A stretch of DNA of 64,000 nt from Gemmobacter aquarius (GTDB lineage: Bacteria; Pseudomonadota; Alphaproteobacteria; Rhodobacterales; Rhodobacteraceae): NCBI RefSeq assembly GCF_003060865.1, contig NZ_CP028918.1, positions 3,150,001 through 3,214,000 on the forward strand, given 5' to 3'. A model generated the notes under the pieces. The model was given only the letters and a program-made list of their open reading frames with translations. It made no database searches and was not told the origin of the DNA. The translations under genes and the position numbers were made by a program. Positions 1 to 9,021 of the stretch are shown here, in pieces; within the stretch, counting starts at the first letter, position 1, and every line of letters begins with the position of its first letter.

Positions 1-83
1 TTTCGCGAACCACGTCCCTCCCAAGGCCATAAGCTAAATCATGCCGACCTGCTAAAAAGATTTCAGACGAGTGGGAGAGTGTG

Positions 84-1184
84 ATGACGAGTGAGTGGAT
101 TAACAGACAGGTTGCAGCGCGTGCGCTCCCCGTTTCGGCCGATGCGATCGACCGTATCATCACGGGCGAGTCCGCCCCGATCCGCCAGTTGAAGCGCATG
201 ATCGCTGCCGTCGCCGTCAGTGACGCCTCTGTCGTCGTGACCGGCCCAACGGGGTCGGGCAAGGAACTGGTTGCCGAAGCCCTGCACCGCGCCTCGGGCC
301 GTTCGGGCCCGCTGGTTGCGGTGAACTGCGCCGCCATCCCCGCCGAGCTTCTGGAAAGCGAGCTTTTCGGCCACGAGAAGGGCGCTTTCACCGGCGCCGA
401 CCGTGCCCGCACCGGCCGCATCGAACAGGCCGCCGGCGGCACGTTGTTCCTCGATGAAATCGGCGACATGCCCTTGGCATTGCAGGCAAAACTTCTGCGC
501 GTCCTCGAAAGCCGCCGTATCCAGCGCCTCGGTTCGAACAGCGATATTCCGGTCAATTTCCGCCTCGTCACCGCAACCCACCGCGATCTGTCGCAGTCGA
601 TCGAACAGGGCCAGTTCCGCGCCGACCTGTTCTACCGCATCAACGTCTTCACGCTGACGGTCCCTAGCCTCGCGGAACGCACCTGCGACATCCCGCTCAT
701 CCTCGCACGGATGATCTCGGACCAGATGTGCCAGAACCCCGCTGCCGACTCGCCGCACTTCGACGTTTCGGCGATCCGGGCGCTCTGCGCCTATCCCTGG
801 CCCGGCAACGTGCGCGAGCTGAAAAACGTGCTCCACCGCGCCTTCGTCATGCTGCCGGGGCGCATGGTCACCGCCCGCCATGTGCGTGACAACCTTCTGG
901 GCATGGCCATGCCCGACCTGTCGGACCAGGGATGCGACCTGCCCGAACCCGCACCCCTGTCGGGCGACATGCCCGATCCGGCTGGCATACAGACCGCCTT
1001 TGGCAAACTCGGCGACATCGATATGCGCGGCTATATCCGCGACATCGAAGTGGCGATGATCGAAGCGGCGCTCGACAAGCGGGTCGGCAACGTGGCGCAA
1101 GCCGCCGACATGCTGCGTCTGCGCCGCACCACACTGATCGAGAAGATGAAGAAATATGGCATCCGCCGCGGGCTGGACGCGTAA
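84..1184 (+). CDS. fleQ: FleQ-like sigma54-dependent flagellar master activator
   Basis: Enhancer-binding protein that hydrolyses ATP to open sigma54-RNA polymerase promoters. Seen (366 aa): a short N-terminus without a receiver domain; Walker A GPTGSGKE at about 54-61; the sigma54-contacting loop GAFTGA at about 100-105; Walker [12 protein letters not shown] at about 118-128; the AAA+ lid motif WPGNVREL; and a Fis-type helix-turn-helix near 335-360 ([20 protein letters not shown]). The HTH makes this the DNA-binding partner, since the second activator at 20208-21344 lacks one. In R. sphaeroides FleQ and FleT act together, with FleQ first switching on the fleT operon. SD GGGAGAG lies just before ATG 84; a GTG at 81 is an alternative. 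I saw no clear promoter in bases 1-83. It converges on fliD. Confidence 0.9.
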   Translation: MTSEWINRQVAARALPVSADAIDRIITGESAPIRQLKRMIAAVAVSDASVVVTGPTGSGKELVAEALHRASGRSGPLVAVNCAAIPAELLESELFGHEKGAFTGADRARTGRIEQAAGGTLFLDEIGDMPLALQAKLLRVLESRRIQRLGSNSDIPVNFRLVTATHRDLSQSIEQGQFRADLFYRINVFTLTVPSLAERTCDIPLILARMISDQMCQNPAADSPHFDVSAIRALCAYPWPGNVRELKNVLHRAFVMLPGRMVTARHVRDNLLGMAMPDLSDQGCDLPEPAPLSGDMPDPAGIQTAFGKLGDIDMRGYIRDIEVAMIEAALDKRVGNVAQAADMLRLRRTTLIEKMKKYGIRRGLDA

Positions 1185-1187
1185 GCG

Positions 1188-2828
1188 TCAGCCCGATTTG
1201 TTCCACTGCGCGACAAGGTTCGTCAGATAGTTTCCGGTGCTCTTCATGCTGGAAATCGCTGTCTCCATCGCGGTAAAGCGTGACAGGTAGCGCTTTTCCA
1301 GCTTGGCCGCGCGAACGTCCAGTTCGGCCAGCTTGGTGTTAGCCTCGGTGATCCGCGCGCCAAGCTGGTCTTCACGCTTGCCCAGACTGCCCCCGTTCAG
1401 CGCCGCAGCCATCAGCCCGTCCAGCGCCGACAGGAAACTGCGCCCGAAGGTGATCTTCGCCGCGTCCACACCATCGGGCGCGGTCACGATCAGGCCCGAG
1501 AACGGCCCTTCCAGCACGGCGAACTTCTTCATCCCGTCCGCCATCGGAATGCCCAGCGTGCTGTAGCCGTCCAGCGTCGCCCGCCCCGTAGCCGGATCGC
1601 GCCGGAACTCGTGCGAACCGGCAGCCGCCTCGGCCCCCACAACGCCACGCACCTCGACCCCTGTGGTATCAGACACCAGACGGTTGGCAAAAACGGCATC
1701 GAACCGCTGCGGATCGGCCTTGAACGCGTCTTCGAACGCCAGCGGCCGCAGTTTGAGGTTTCCGTCCCGCTGCGTGACCACACCCAGATCCACCAGATAG
1801 ACCGGATCCTTGCCAAAGCCGTTGATCGGCGCGGCGATCAGACGCGACAGATCGGCCTTCAACCGCTCGATCACCTGGTCCCCCGCCAAAGCCCCCGGCG
1901 GCGTTCCGTTCAGGCCGCGCGCCGAAACTTCGTTCAGCTTCGCCCGGGTCGCGTTCACCTGATCGACCAGATAGCCCAGATTGGCCTTCGCGGTATCCAT
2001 GTCGCGACTGAAACCGACCGTGGTTTTCGTCCCCGCCGCAGCGGTGATGTCCAGCGTGGCCCCGGGTATCAGATCGTCCACCGTATTCGTGGGCCGGAAC
2101 ACCGCAATCCCGTCAACCTCGACCACCAGATCCTGCGCGGCCTGTATCTGGACCGCCGCATTGGTCGCCGTGGTGTCAAAGGTAGAAAGCCCCGCCACCG
2201 TCTGCTGCGCGGTGAACCGCACCGCCGATCCGGCCCCCGCCTCGCTGACCACCCCCAGCGAGAATGTCCCGTTTCCCTTGTCGATCACCCGTGCCGACAC
2301 GCCATCCAGCGCATCGAGCGTCTCGGCAAGCTGCGTCAGCGTCGCCCCCTCGGGAATGTCGAAACTGCTCACCTTGCTGCCCGGATTGACGGCAAATTGC
2401 GCGACACCACCCGCATCGTCGAACCACGCGCCGACCTCCATGGTCAGCTTCCCCGCCCCGATGGGGGTTTCGGCGCTGGCAAATCCCTTGAACTCCAACA
2501 CCTGCCGCTGCGCGGTCTGCACCACACCGATATTCCGCGTGGTGTTCACGATCTTCGACGGGTCAGTCACCGTCACCTGCACACCGGAACTTCCGCTTGT
2601 TGCCTTCAGGATCGGGGTCGAATTCACCGCGGCAAGCGCGGTCTGCAACGACTGGAACTGTGACCGCACCTGCCCCAGCGTCGAGATCGAGGTCGTCGCC
2701 TCGTCCACTCTGGCCTTCTGCGCCTTTTGCAGCGGCGTGATCTCGGCGGCCACCAACGATGCCGTCAGGCCAGTCAGGCTTAACCCCGAGCCGTTCTTGT
2801 TCAGCGTGGTCAGGATATCGACGGCCAT
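1188..2828 (-). CDS. fliD: Flagellar filament cap protein FliD
   Basis: Hook-associated protein 2, which caps the growing filament and folds incoming flagellin. The protein has 546 aa. Both conserved terminal coiled-coil regions are present: an N-terminus starting MAVDILTTLNKNGSGL and a C-terminus with AKLEKRYLSRFTAMETAIS and SMKSTGNYL. The middle is variable, as expected for surface-exposed domains. I chose ATG 2828 because GAGGAG lies just upstream; an in-frame extension to 3041 would swallow the promoter and reads as non-coding. A strong sigma54 promoter sits about 107 bases upstream (2935-2950). The gene ends 3 bases from the convergent fleQ stop. Confidence 0.93.
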   Translation of the reverse strand: MAVDILTTLNKNGSGLSLTGLTASLVAAEITPLQKAQKARVDEATTSISTLGQVRSQFQSLQTALAAVNSTPILKATSGSSGVQVTVTDPSKIVNTTRNIGVVQTAQRQVLEFKGFASAETPIGAGKLTMEVGAWFDDAGGVAQFAVNPGSKVSSFDIPEGATLTQLAETLDALDGVSARVIDKGNGTFSLGVVSEAGAGSAVRFTAQQTVAGLSTFDTTATNAAVQIQAAQDLVVEVDGIAVFRPTNTVDDLIPGATLDITAAAGTKTTVGFSRDMDTAKANLGYLVDQVNATRAKLNEVSARGLNGTPPGALAGDQVIERLKADLSRLIAAPINGFGKDPVYLVDLGVVTQRDGNLKLRPLAFEDAFKADPQRFDAVFANRLVSDTTGVEVRGVVGAEAAAGSHEFRRDPATGRATLDGYSTLGIPMADGMKKFAVLEGPFSGLIVTAPDGVDAAKITFGRSFLSALDGLMAAALNGGSLGKREDQLGARITEANTKLAELDVRAAKLEKRYLSRFTAMETAISSMKSTGNYLTNLVAQWNKSG

Positions 2829-2934
2829 GCGCGCTCCTCGTTCAATTGCCTTTACGGCCCGCAGCCAGCGGCCTTTAGCGCCACGGCGGGAGTCCGGCCC
2901 CGTGACTGATGCCCCGTGACTGGCCCACCTTACT

Positions 2935-2950
2935 GGCAAAACCCGTGCCA
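2935..2950 (-). promoter_or_regulatory. Sigma54 promoter of fliD
   Basis: On the minus strand this reads TGGCACGGGTTTTGCC, a full match to TGGCAC-N5-TTGC with the obligatory GG and GC ten bases apart. Transcription should start near 2923, about 95 bases before the fliD start. It is almost identical to the motF promoter at 7654-7669. Confidence 0.85.
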
Positions 2951-3156
2951 GCCCGCCCGCGCGACCCGCGTCCGTACGGGGCTGGCGGCAAATCCGCCCC
3001 GTTCCGGACACGGAAAAAGCGCCGCCCAAAGCGGAAAGCACCCCGTAACACGCTGAATTCAGGCGATCTTCATCATTCTGCTAAACATCTTCCAATCGGG
3101 TCGTTCTGATTGCCAGGCGCTGACGGCGCGAACGGATCAATCAGGAGGCTGGAACC
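2951..3156 (+). promoter_or_regulatory. fliD-fliC divergent intergenic region with candidate class IV fliC promoter
   Basis: Non-coding stretch between the divergent fliD and fliC genes. For fliC the best candidate is TAAA at 3082-3085 followed, after 14 bases, by GTCGTTCT at 3100-3107. It resembles sigma28 promoters (TAAA-N15-GCCGATAA) and recurs upstream of fliS and of the NHLP-like gene. It would give a leader of about 40 bases. A strong SD, AGGAGG, lies at 3143-3148. I found no acceptable sigma54 site for fliC. Confidence 0.5.
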
Positions 3157-4611
3157 ATGACGACGATCAATACCAACATCGGGGCCATCGCAGCACAAGC
3201 GAACATGTCCAAGGTGAACGACGACTTCAACCAGGCCATGACGCGCCTTTCGTCGGGCCTGCGTATCAACGCAGCCAAGGACGATGCCGCCGGTATGGCC
3301 ATTGCCGAAAAGATGACCGCACAGGTCATGGGCATCAACCAGGCTGTCCGCAACGCGACCGACGGCAAGAACCTGCTCGACACGACGGAAAGCGCGCATG
3401 TCGAAGTTTCGAACATGCTGCAGCGCATGCGCGAACTCGCCGTGCAGTCGTCGAACGATACGAACACCGGATCGGACCGCGGCAACATCACCGCTGAATC
3501 GCGCCAGCTCGTCGCCGAAATCAACCGCATCGCCGAAAACACCACCTTCAACGGCATGAAGGTCATGGACGGCTCGTTCAACGGCAAGCAGTTCCAGATC
3601 GGTGCCGACAACGGCCAGACGCTGAACATCTCGATCGACTCGGCTGCTGCCACCGACATCGGTGCCTTCAAGGTCCAATCGAAGGTCCTCACCAAGGCAA
3701 CCGCAGGCGAAGACCTCGTGATCTCGGGCCACGCCGGCAACAGCAACATCACCACCACCGCCGGCATGTCGGCCAAGGATCTGGCCGCCAAAGTCAACGC
3801 GGCATCCGCCCAGACCGGCGTGCAGGCAACCGCCGTCTCCAAGGCATCGCTCTCGGGCCTGACCGAAAAAGGCAAGGTTTCGTTCGAAATCAACGGCCAG
3901 TCGATCGGCACCGTCGCGATCTCGGACAAGACCGACCTGCGCAGCTTGCGCGATGCGATCAATACCAAGACCACCTCGACCGGCGTCACTGCCTCGATGG
4001 GTTCGACGAACGGCGAAATCACCCTGACGGACTCGACCGGCAAGAACATCGCCATCACCAACTTCACGTCGACCGACGCGGAAACCGCCGGCGGCGCCGA
4101 GCTTGACGTCACCGGCCTCGAAACCGACGGCACCGCTGCCTCGGGCCCGGTCACGCTCGACGGCACCACCTCGGATGCCACCGTGACCGGTCAGGTCACC
4201 TTCGCTTCGACCCAGACCTTCTCGGTGAACTCGTCGTCGACCACAGACACGACCGAGGCTTTCTTCTCGGACAAAGCCAACGCGTCGGAACTGAGCCAGG
4301 TCGCTGAAATCGACCTGTCGACCGCCGAAGGCGCTGCCGAAGCCATCACCGTGATCGACGTCGCCCTGCAAAAGATCAGTCAGGCACGCGGTAACCTCGG
4401 TGCCATGTCGAACCGCCTCGACTCGACGATCTCGAACCTGACCAACATCTCGGTTTCGGTTCAGGCCGCCAAATCGCAGGTCGTCGATGCCGACTTCGCC
4501 GCCGAATCGACCCAGCTCGCACGGGGCCAGATTCTGTCGCAGGCAGCCACCGCGATGCTCGCCCAGGCGAACTCCAGCAAGCAGAACGTGATGTCGCTGC
4601 TCCGTGGCTGA
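3157..4611 (+). CDS. fliC: Flagellin FliC
   Basis: Filament subunit, exported through the flagellar type III system. The protein has 484 aa. Its N-terminal D0/D1 domain starts MTTINTNIGAIAAQANM and includes RLSSGLRINAAKDDAAGMAI; its C-terminal D1/D0 domain includes NRLDSTISNLTNIS and ends SSKQNVMSLLRG. The Thr/Ser-rich centre (about 180-400) forms the surface domains. It has no signal peptide and no cysteine, as expected for a type III substrate. Codon use is stricter (heavily C/G-ending) than in neighbours, fitting very high expression. The AGGAGG ribosome site and downstream terminator suggest a monocistronic message. Confidence 0.97.
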   Translation: MTTINTNIGAIAAQANMSKVNDDFNQAMTRLSSGLRINAAKDDAAGMAIAEKMTAQVMGINQAVRNATDGKNLLDTTESAHVEVSNMLQRMRELAVQSSNDTNTGSDRGNITAESRQLVAEINRIAENTTFNGMKVMDGSFNGKQFQIGADNGQTLNISIDSAAATDIGAFKVQSKVLTKATAGEDLVISGHAGNSNITTTAGMSAKDLAAKVNAASAQTGVQATAVSKASLSGLTEKGKVSFEINGQSIGTVAISDKTDLRSLRDAINTKTTSTGVTASMGSTNGEITLTDSTGKNIAITNFTSTDAETAGGAELDVTGLETDGTAASGPVTLDGTTSDATVTGQVTFASTQTFSVNSSSTTDTTEAFFSDKANASELSQVAEIDLSTAEGAAEAITVIDVALQKISQARGNLGAMSNRLDSTISNLTNISVSVQAAKSQVVDADFAAESTQLARGQILSQAATAMLAQANSSKQNVMSLLRG

Positions 4612-4636
4612 CGGAAACGGGACATACTAAAGATAG

Positions 4637-4662
4637 CCTCGGCGTACAAACGCCGGGGTTTT
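4637..4662 (+). terminator. Rho-independent terminator of fliC
   Basis: An 8-bp stem (CCTCGGCG with CGCCGGGG, one G-T pair) around the loop TACAAA is followed by TTTT, then further T-rich sequence. It starts 26 bases after the fliC stop. Confidence 0.85.
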
Positions 4663-4794
4663 CATATTTTTCAATTACTTAGCGACTATCTTTCGCGCGC
4701 TACGAGTCAAGTTTGCGCCATTTTAGGGGTGTCAAAGGGTTTTTTTGCATGCGCCGCACCGCCATGGCTAAGACGGTTCCAAGGAGAACCCGCC

Positions 4795-6132
4795 ATGCAA
4801 CTCTTCAACGCCCAGATCGTCGGACAGCGCCAATCGCTCGTCGTGACTGCCCAGCTTCAGCAGGCCATCCAGCTTTTGCAGATGGGCAATTCCGACCTGC
4901 AATCCTTCATCGAAGGGCAGGCCGAAGAGAACCCCTTCCTCGAACTGGGCCTGCCGAAATCAACAGCCCCGCGCGATCTGGCGCTGCCGTCCCAAGCCCG
5001 CACCAGCGGCGACGACGACTGGGACCGCATCGGCCAGCTTGCCGCCGATCCCGGCCCCTCGCTCTACGCCCATGCCAGCGCCGAGGTGGCACGCCTCGAC
5101 CTGACCCCAGCCGACCGGTTGCTCGCCGGGCTGTTTCTCGACGCGCTCGAACCGTCGGGCTGGCTTGGCCAATCCGTCTGCGCCATCGCCGAGCGGGCCG
5201 GTGTCGACGAGGAACACGCCCTCCACGTGCTGACCCGTCTGCAACGCATCGAACCCGCCGGCCTCTTTGCCCGCAACCTGTCGGAATGCCTGCGCCTGCA
5301 AGCCGCCGATCAGGGCCTTCTCACCCCTGCGTTCGGCAGGCTGCTCGACAACCTGCCGATGCTCGCCGCAGCCGACCTGCGCGGCCTCATGCGGGTCTGC
5401 GCCGTGTCGATGGATGACCTCAAGGCCATGCTGCGCCAGATCCGCAGCCTGAACCCCAAACCGGGCGCCACCTTCGATGCCGCGCCCTCGCCGCAGCGTC
5501 CGCCAGACCTGATCGTGACCCGTGGCGAAACCGGCTGGCGCGTCGACCTGAACCGCTCGACCTTGCCATCCGTCGTGGTGCGCGACGATGCCGCACGCGA
5601 CGTGAAGAATCCGCAAGCCAACGCCTATATCGCCGAACGCCTGTCGGTCGCCCGCTGGCTAAGCCGCGCCGTCGAACACCGCAACCAGACCACGCTCAAG
5701 GTCGGTGCCGAAGTGGTGCGCCGTCAGGCCGACTTCCTGCAAGGCGGCTTGTCCAGGATGCGCCCGATGATCCTGCGCGAAATCGCCGATGCCATCGGCG
5801 TGCACGAAAGCACGGTTTCCCGCGTCTGCGCGGGCATCCTGATCGCGACGCCGCAGGGCACCTTCCCGCTGAAAAGCTTTTTCAGCGCCTCGCTCGGCAG
5901 TAGCACCGGCGAAGCCCCCGGTTCGGCATCGGCCGTGCGCCACCGCATCGGCAAACTGATCGCCGCCGAATCCAGCGACGAGCCTCTGTCAGACGACACG
6001 ATCGCCCGCATCATCAAGGATGAAGACGGCATCCATCTTGCCCGTCGCACGGTGGCGAAATACCGCGACCAGCTCCGTATCGCCTCGTCGGTCGAACGCC
6101 GCCGTCGCGCCGCGGTGAATGGCCAGATGTGA
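4795..6132 (+). CDS. rpoN: RNA polymerase sigma54 factor RpoN (flagellar copy)
   Basis: Sigma54 recognises -24/-12 promoters and needs AAA+ activators such as FleQ/FleT. The protein has 445 aa. Region I (1-50) is glutamine/leucine rich (QLQQAIQLLQMGNSDLQ, then EENPFLEL); the DNA-binding helix-turn-helix reads IGVHESTVSRVCAG; the RpoN box ARRTVAKYR is at 416-424. ATG 4795 has an AAGGAG ribosome site; an upstream in-frame start at 4729 lacks one. Position beside fleQ, fliC and motF, as for R. sphaeroides rpoN2, implies a sigma54 dedicated to flagellar genes; that specialisation is inference. A nitrogen-fixation-type rpoN would be expected elsewhere. I found no recognisable promoter of its own. 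Confidence 0.95.
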   Translation: MQLFNAQIVGQRQSLVVTAQLQQAIQLLQMGNSDLQSFIEGQAEENPFLELGLPKSTAPRDLALPSQARTSGDDDWDRIGQLAADPGPSLYAHASAEVARLDLTPADRLLAGLFLDALEPSGWLGQSVCAIAERAGVDEEHALHVLTRLQRIEPAGLFARNLSECLRLQAADQGLLTPAFGRLLDNLPMLAAADLRGLMRVCAVSMDDLKAMLRQIRSLNPKPGATFDAAPSPQRPPDLIVTRGETGWRVDLNRSTLPSVVVRDDAARDVKNPQANAYIAERLSVARWLSRAVEHRNQTTLKVGAEVVRRQADFLQGGLSRMRPMILREIADAIGVHESTVSRVCAGILIATPQGTFPLKSFFSASLGSSTGEAPGSASAVRHRIGKLIAAESSDEPLSDDTIARIIKDEDGIHLARRTVAKYRDQLRIASSVERRRRAAVNGQM

Positions 6133-6216
6133 CCCAAGTCACCTGCACCACGACAGTCCCACGCAGGCCAACGGCCCGCCCACGCACCCTTTCCGGACGC
6201 AAAAAGGCGGCAGCCG

Positions 6217-6906
6217 TCAAGCGTTGACCGCCTCGTGGCGTTTGGCGGCGGGGGCAAAGATGTATTGGTCTTCCGGTTGCAAGGCGCGATATGCGGCATG
6301 GGCCTGCGCTTCGGTCCGCACGGCAAGTACCGTCTGGAACGACAACCCACGCGCGCGCCGGTCAAGCCGCAGATACATCGCATGCATGCTTCGCAAATGG
6401 ACCCCGGCCGCCGCATGGACAACCAGCGCCAGCGCGGGGTGAACGATCATGCCCGCCGTCACCGCGGCGACCAGCATGGCACAGGGCAGCCACAACCGCA
6501 TCTGCATCAGCCAAAGCTGCGGCAACAGCATCGCCGTCGCAGGCAGGCGATGCGGGAACAGATCGTAACTGCCGTCAACAGCCCGCATCACCTCCCAGTT
6601 TCGCAAAAAGGCCGGATCGATCCGCCGCCGCGATGCGTCATCGGCAAGGGCAGGCACCGCCTCCCAACGCCCGAGGTGCAGCGTGTCCGTCAGGACCGTA
6701 ACCTCGGACCCGCCACGCTGGACCGTCAGCGCCATCTCTCCGCCCGATCCGGACAGGACAGTTTGCAGCGCAGCCAGATCGCCGCGGAATCCGCGGCCGT
6801 TTACCGCGACGACCGTATCGCCCGACCGCATCCCAAGCGCACGCCCCGCAAAACCGGCGGGAACATCTTTCAGCTGCAATGTGGCGGGAGAGGTTTCGTC
6901 GGTCAT
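6217..6906 (-). CDS. PDZ-domain membrane protein in the motF operon
   Basis: Function unknown. The 229-aa product begins with a PDZ-like fold (about 8-70: AGFAGRALGMRSGDTVVAVNG, then beta strands). It continues through a linker containing RRRIDPAFLRNWEVM, and then one or two hydrophobic segments (LWLPCAMLVAAVTAGMIV and a following stretch rich in Ala/His), ending in a basic cytoplasmic-looking tail. It starts 4 bases after the motF-like stop, so it should be translated from the same sigma54-driven message. This suggests a role in assembly or function of the flagellar base or motor. Its ribosome site (GTGAG) is weak, consistent with coupling. It converges on rpoN. Confidence 0.75.
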   Translation of the reverse strand: MTDETSPATLQLKDVPAGFAGRALGMRSGDTVVAVNGRGFRGDLAALQTVLSGSGGEMALTVQRGGSEVTVLTDTLHLGRWEAVPALADDASRRRIDPAFLRNWEVMRAVDGSYDLFPHRLPATAMLLPQLWLMQMRLWLPCAMLVAAVTAGMIVHPALALVVHAAAGVHLRSMHAMYLRLDRRARGLSFQTVLAVRTEAQAHAAYRALQPEDQYIFAPAAKRHEAVNA

Positions 6907-6910
6907 GATC

Positions 6911-7624
6911 TCACGGATATACGAATGGATCGGGTTCGGCAGGCTTGGCCGCCCGCGTCGCAGGTTTCGGCTTCGGCTTCGGCGCGGGTGCTTTTGCAGG
7001 TTCGGATGTGGCGGCAGCGGCATTGGTCGCAGGGGCGGCCACAGCTTCCCTGACCATAGCATGCAGCTCTTCCAGCAGCACTTTCATCTCGGGGCTGTCG
7101 AGCATCGTTCCGCCCGCAGGTGCCGCCGCGATAGCAGCCAGAACCTCGTCCTTCGCCGCGCCAAGATCTTCCTTCACCCCGTCGCGGATCGCAGTCGCCA
7201 CCTGTGCATCCATCGGCTTTTGCTCTCGGCCCAGCTTTGCAAGATCATGGCTGACTTTTTCGGTCATCGCCGTCAGCGCGGCCTCGACCACGGCTTCGCG
7301 CTCTTCGGCCTTGTCGAGCATCGCATCGAAGCGCGTCACCTGTTCGACCAGCAATTCCGCCGCCGTCGCCTGCACCGTGCCTGCTTCGCGCAAGTCGGCG
7401 ACAGACCGGAACCAGATCAGCCCGCCAAGGCCAAGCCCCAGCAAAGCGCCCAGCGCCGCCCCTCCCGCCAATGCGGTCGACCGCTTCTGGCTCCGCGCCA
7501 CCCCTTCGGCAAACGCCCGATGGGCCGCAGAAATGCGGGCGATGTCCTCGGCCGCGAAATTGGCGGCTTCCGCCGCATCGAGGGCGCGTTTTATCGCCTC
7601 GGTAATCTGGTCGGGCTCGCTCAT
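6911..7624 (-). CDS. motF: MotF-like bitopic membrane protein required for flagellar rotation
   Basis: The 237-aa protein has a cytoplasmic N-terminus of about 50 residues, one transmembrane segment (ALAGGAALGALLGLGLGGLI, about 51-71), a long helical and probably coiled-coil region (75-190), and an Ala/Pro/Lys-rich tail. In R. sphaeroides MotF is a bitopic protein needed for Fla1 rotation, encoded near rpoN2 as the first gene of its operon. Length, topology, position and an exact sigma54 promoter 30 bases upstream all agree, but I have no sequence alignment, so the name rests on context. SD AGGAGAG precedes ATG 7624. The PDZ membrane gene follows after 4 bases. Confidence 0.6.
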   Translation of the reverse strand: MSEPDQITEAIKRALDAAEAANFAAEDIARISAAHRAFAEGVARSQKRSTALAGGAALGALLGLGLGGLIWFRSVADLREAGTVQATAAELLVEQVTRFDAMLDKAEEREAVVEAALTAMTEKVSHDLAKLGREQKPMDAQVATAIRDGVKEDLGAAKDEVLAAIAAAPAGGTMLDSPEMKVLLEELHAMVREAVAAPATNAAAATSEPAKAPAPKPKPKPATRAAKPAEPDPFVYP

Positions 7625-7653
7625 GCCGCTCTCCTGATAGCTCGTGCTGTCAT

Positions 7654-7669
7654 GGCAAAATCCGTGCCA
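7654..7669 (-). promoter_or_regulatory. Sigma54 promoter of the motF-PDZ operon
   Basis: The minus strand reads TGGCACGGATTTTGCC, a full TGGCAC-N5-TTGC match. Predicted start is near 7642, about 18 bases before the motF ATG. It lies between the 64-residue gene and motF, so motF is transcribed independently of flhB. Confidence 0.87.
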
Positions 7670-7678
7670 CCCGCCGGC

Positions 7679-7873
7679 CTAGCGCCAGCGCCGGACCAAA
7701 GCCGCAATCTGGAAGCGAAAGGCGGCAAGCCCTGTGCCGACCCCGCAGATGACCAGCACGACCCGTTCCGCCATGCCCCGCGCCGGATCGGTCGCGGCGA
7801 GCAGGAAAAACGCCCCCGCTCCGCCAAAGACCACGCTGGAAATCGTCTCGCCCGCTGACATGCGTTTTTTCAT
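7679..7873 (-). CDS. Small membrane protein translationally coupled to flhB
   Basis: The 64-aa product has two hydrophobic stretches (ISSVVFGGAGAFFLLAA and RVVLVICGVGTGLAAFRFQIA) and a basic end, so a small helical-hairpin inner-membrane protein is likely. Its ATG overlaps the flhB stop (ATGA at 7870-7873), meaning ribosomes leaving flhB probably restart here. I do not recognise a family. A role tied to the export gate is only suggested by the coupling. An overlapping 107-codon frame reaching into flhB has no hydrophobic logic and was not used. Confidence 0.65.
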   Translation of the reverse strand: MKKRMSAGETISSVVFGGAGAFFLLAATDPARGMAERVVLVICGVGTGLAAFRFQIAALVRRWR

Positions 7874-9021
7874 GCCGTTCCCTCCATCCGTCCGAATTCG
7901 TTGAAGCGCAGCTCTGCCGGAACCTCGACATCGGGCAGGTTCGATCCCTCGCCCCGCTCCAGCCGATAGACATGCGCCAGCACGGCGGCCACGGCGGTGA
8001 ACAACTGTTCGTTGATCTCGCCCCCGATATCGCCGGTAAAGTACAAGGCCCGTGCCAAGAGCGGGATCTGCAAGGGTTGCAGCCCGACGGCCTTGCCCCG
8101 CGCCATGACCTCCTGCGCCATGGGGCCCTTGCCCATCGCCACGATCACCGGCGCCCGCGTTTCGCCGGGCACATAGCGGATCGCCACTGCGAAATGGGTG
8201 GGGTTCGTGATGATCGCGGTCGCGCGCGGCACATCGTCCAACGCCTTGCGCTGGCCTGCGCCCCGCCGGCTCGCCTCCATCTGCAACTGGCGCAAACGGC
8301 CCTTAACCTCGGGCGAGCCGTTCTGCTCCTTGCTCTCCTGCTTTACCTCTTCCATCGACATCATCAGCTTCTTTCGCATCGACATGATCTGCCATGCGAG
8401 ATCAGCCGCCCCGATCGCGGCAAGACCGAGCGTCAGCCCCGATACCAGTTTCAAGACCGCAGAACCCAACACCACCAGCGCGCCGCCCGCCGTCTGTTCG
8501 CCCAGCCGCCCGATCAGCGGCAGCATGCCAGACACGATCAGCCATGCGATACCGCACAGCACCGCGACCTTGGCAACCGCCTTGCCCAGTTCGACAAGCG
8601 CATTCGCCGAAACCATCCGCGCCAATCCAGCCCCCGGATTGATGCGCGACAGCTGCAACCCCATCGCCTTTGGCGACCAGTGCAGCCCCCCGAGCGCAAT
8701 CTGCAAACCGACCATCACCGCCAGAAGCGGCAGCGCCACCACGACCGAAATTCCCAGAATGTGCCAGAACGCCGCGCCGATCCGCAGCGTCACCAGATCG
8801 TCCAGCGCATCGGCCCGCCCCAGCCGCAGATAATCGGCCCAGACCGGCACCATGCCGGGCAATACGGCGGGGGCCATCGACAAAAGCCCCGTCCCCACCG
8901 CGAAACCGGCAAAGACCATCGCCTCTTTCGAGGTCAGGACCTGCCCGTCCTCGCGCGCGTCATCCTTGCGCTTCTGTGTCGGTTCCTGTGACTTTTCGGC
9001 GCCGTCATCCTCCTCAGCCAT
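7870..9021 (-). CDS. flhB: Flagellar export gate and specificity-switch protein FlhB
   Basis: FlhB sits in the membrane export gate and switches the system from rod/hook to filament substrates when its cytoplasmic domain cleaves itself. The protein has 383 aa: a charged N-terminus (AEKSQEPTQKRKDDAREDGQ), four transmembrane helices within about 35-210, and a cytoplasmic FlhB-C domain with the autocleavage site NPTH (IITNPTHFAVAI). The start overlaps the end of fliR by 8 bases, with GAGGG before ATG. It belongs to the fliO-fliP-fliQ-fliR-flhB unit expected to start at the sigma54 promoter at 11129-11144. FliK acts on this protein. Confidence 0.96.
   Translation of the reverse strand: MAEEDDGAEKSQEPTQKRKDDAREDGQVLTSKEAMVFAGFAVGTGLLSMAPAVLPGMVPVWADYLRLGRADALDDLVTLRIGAAFWHILGISVVVALPLLAVMVGLQIALGGLHWSPKAMGLQLSRINPGAGLARMVSANALVELGKAVAKVAVLCGIAWLIVSGMLPLIGRLGEQTAGGALVVLGSAVLKLVSGLTLGLAAIGAADLAWQIMSMRKKLMMSMEEVKQESKEQNGSPEVKGRLRQLQMEASRRGAGQRKALDDVPRATAIITNPTHFAVAIRYVPGETRAPVIVAMGKGPMAQEVMARGKAVGLQPLQIPLLARALYFTGDIGGEINEQLFTAVAAVLAHVYRLERGEGSNLPDVEVPAELRFNEFGRMEGTA

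Noticed and set aside
4700..4794. Sigma54 promoter for rpoN
   Set aside because: The T-rich stretch ending TTTGCA looks like a -12 element, but no GG lies ten bases before the GC.
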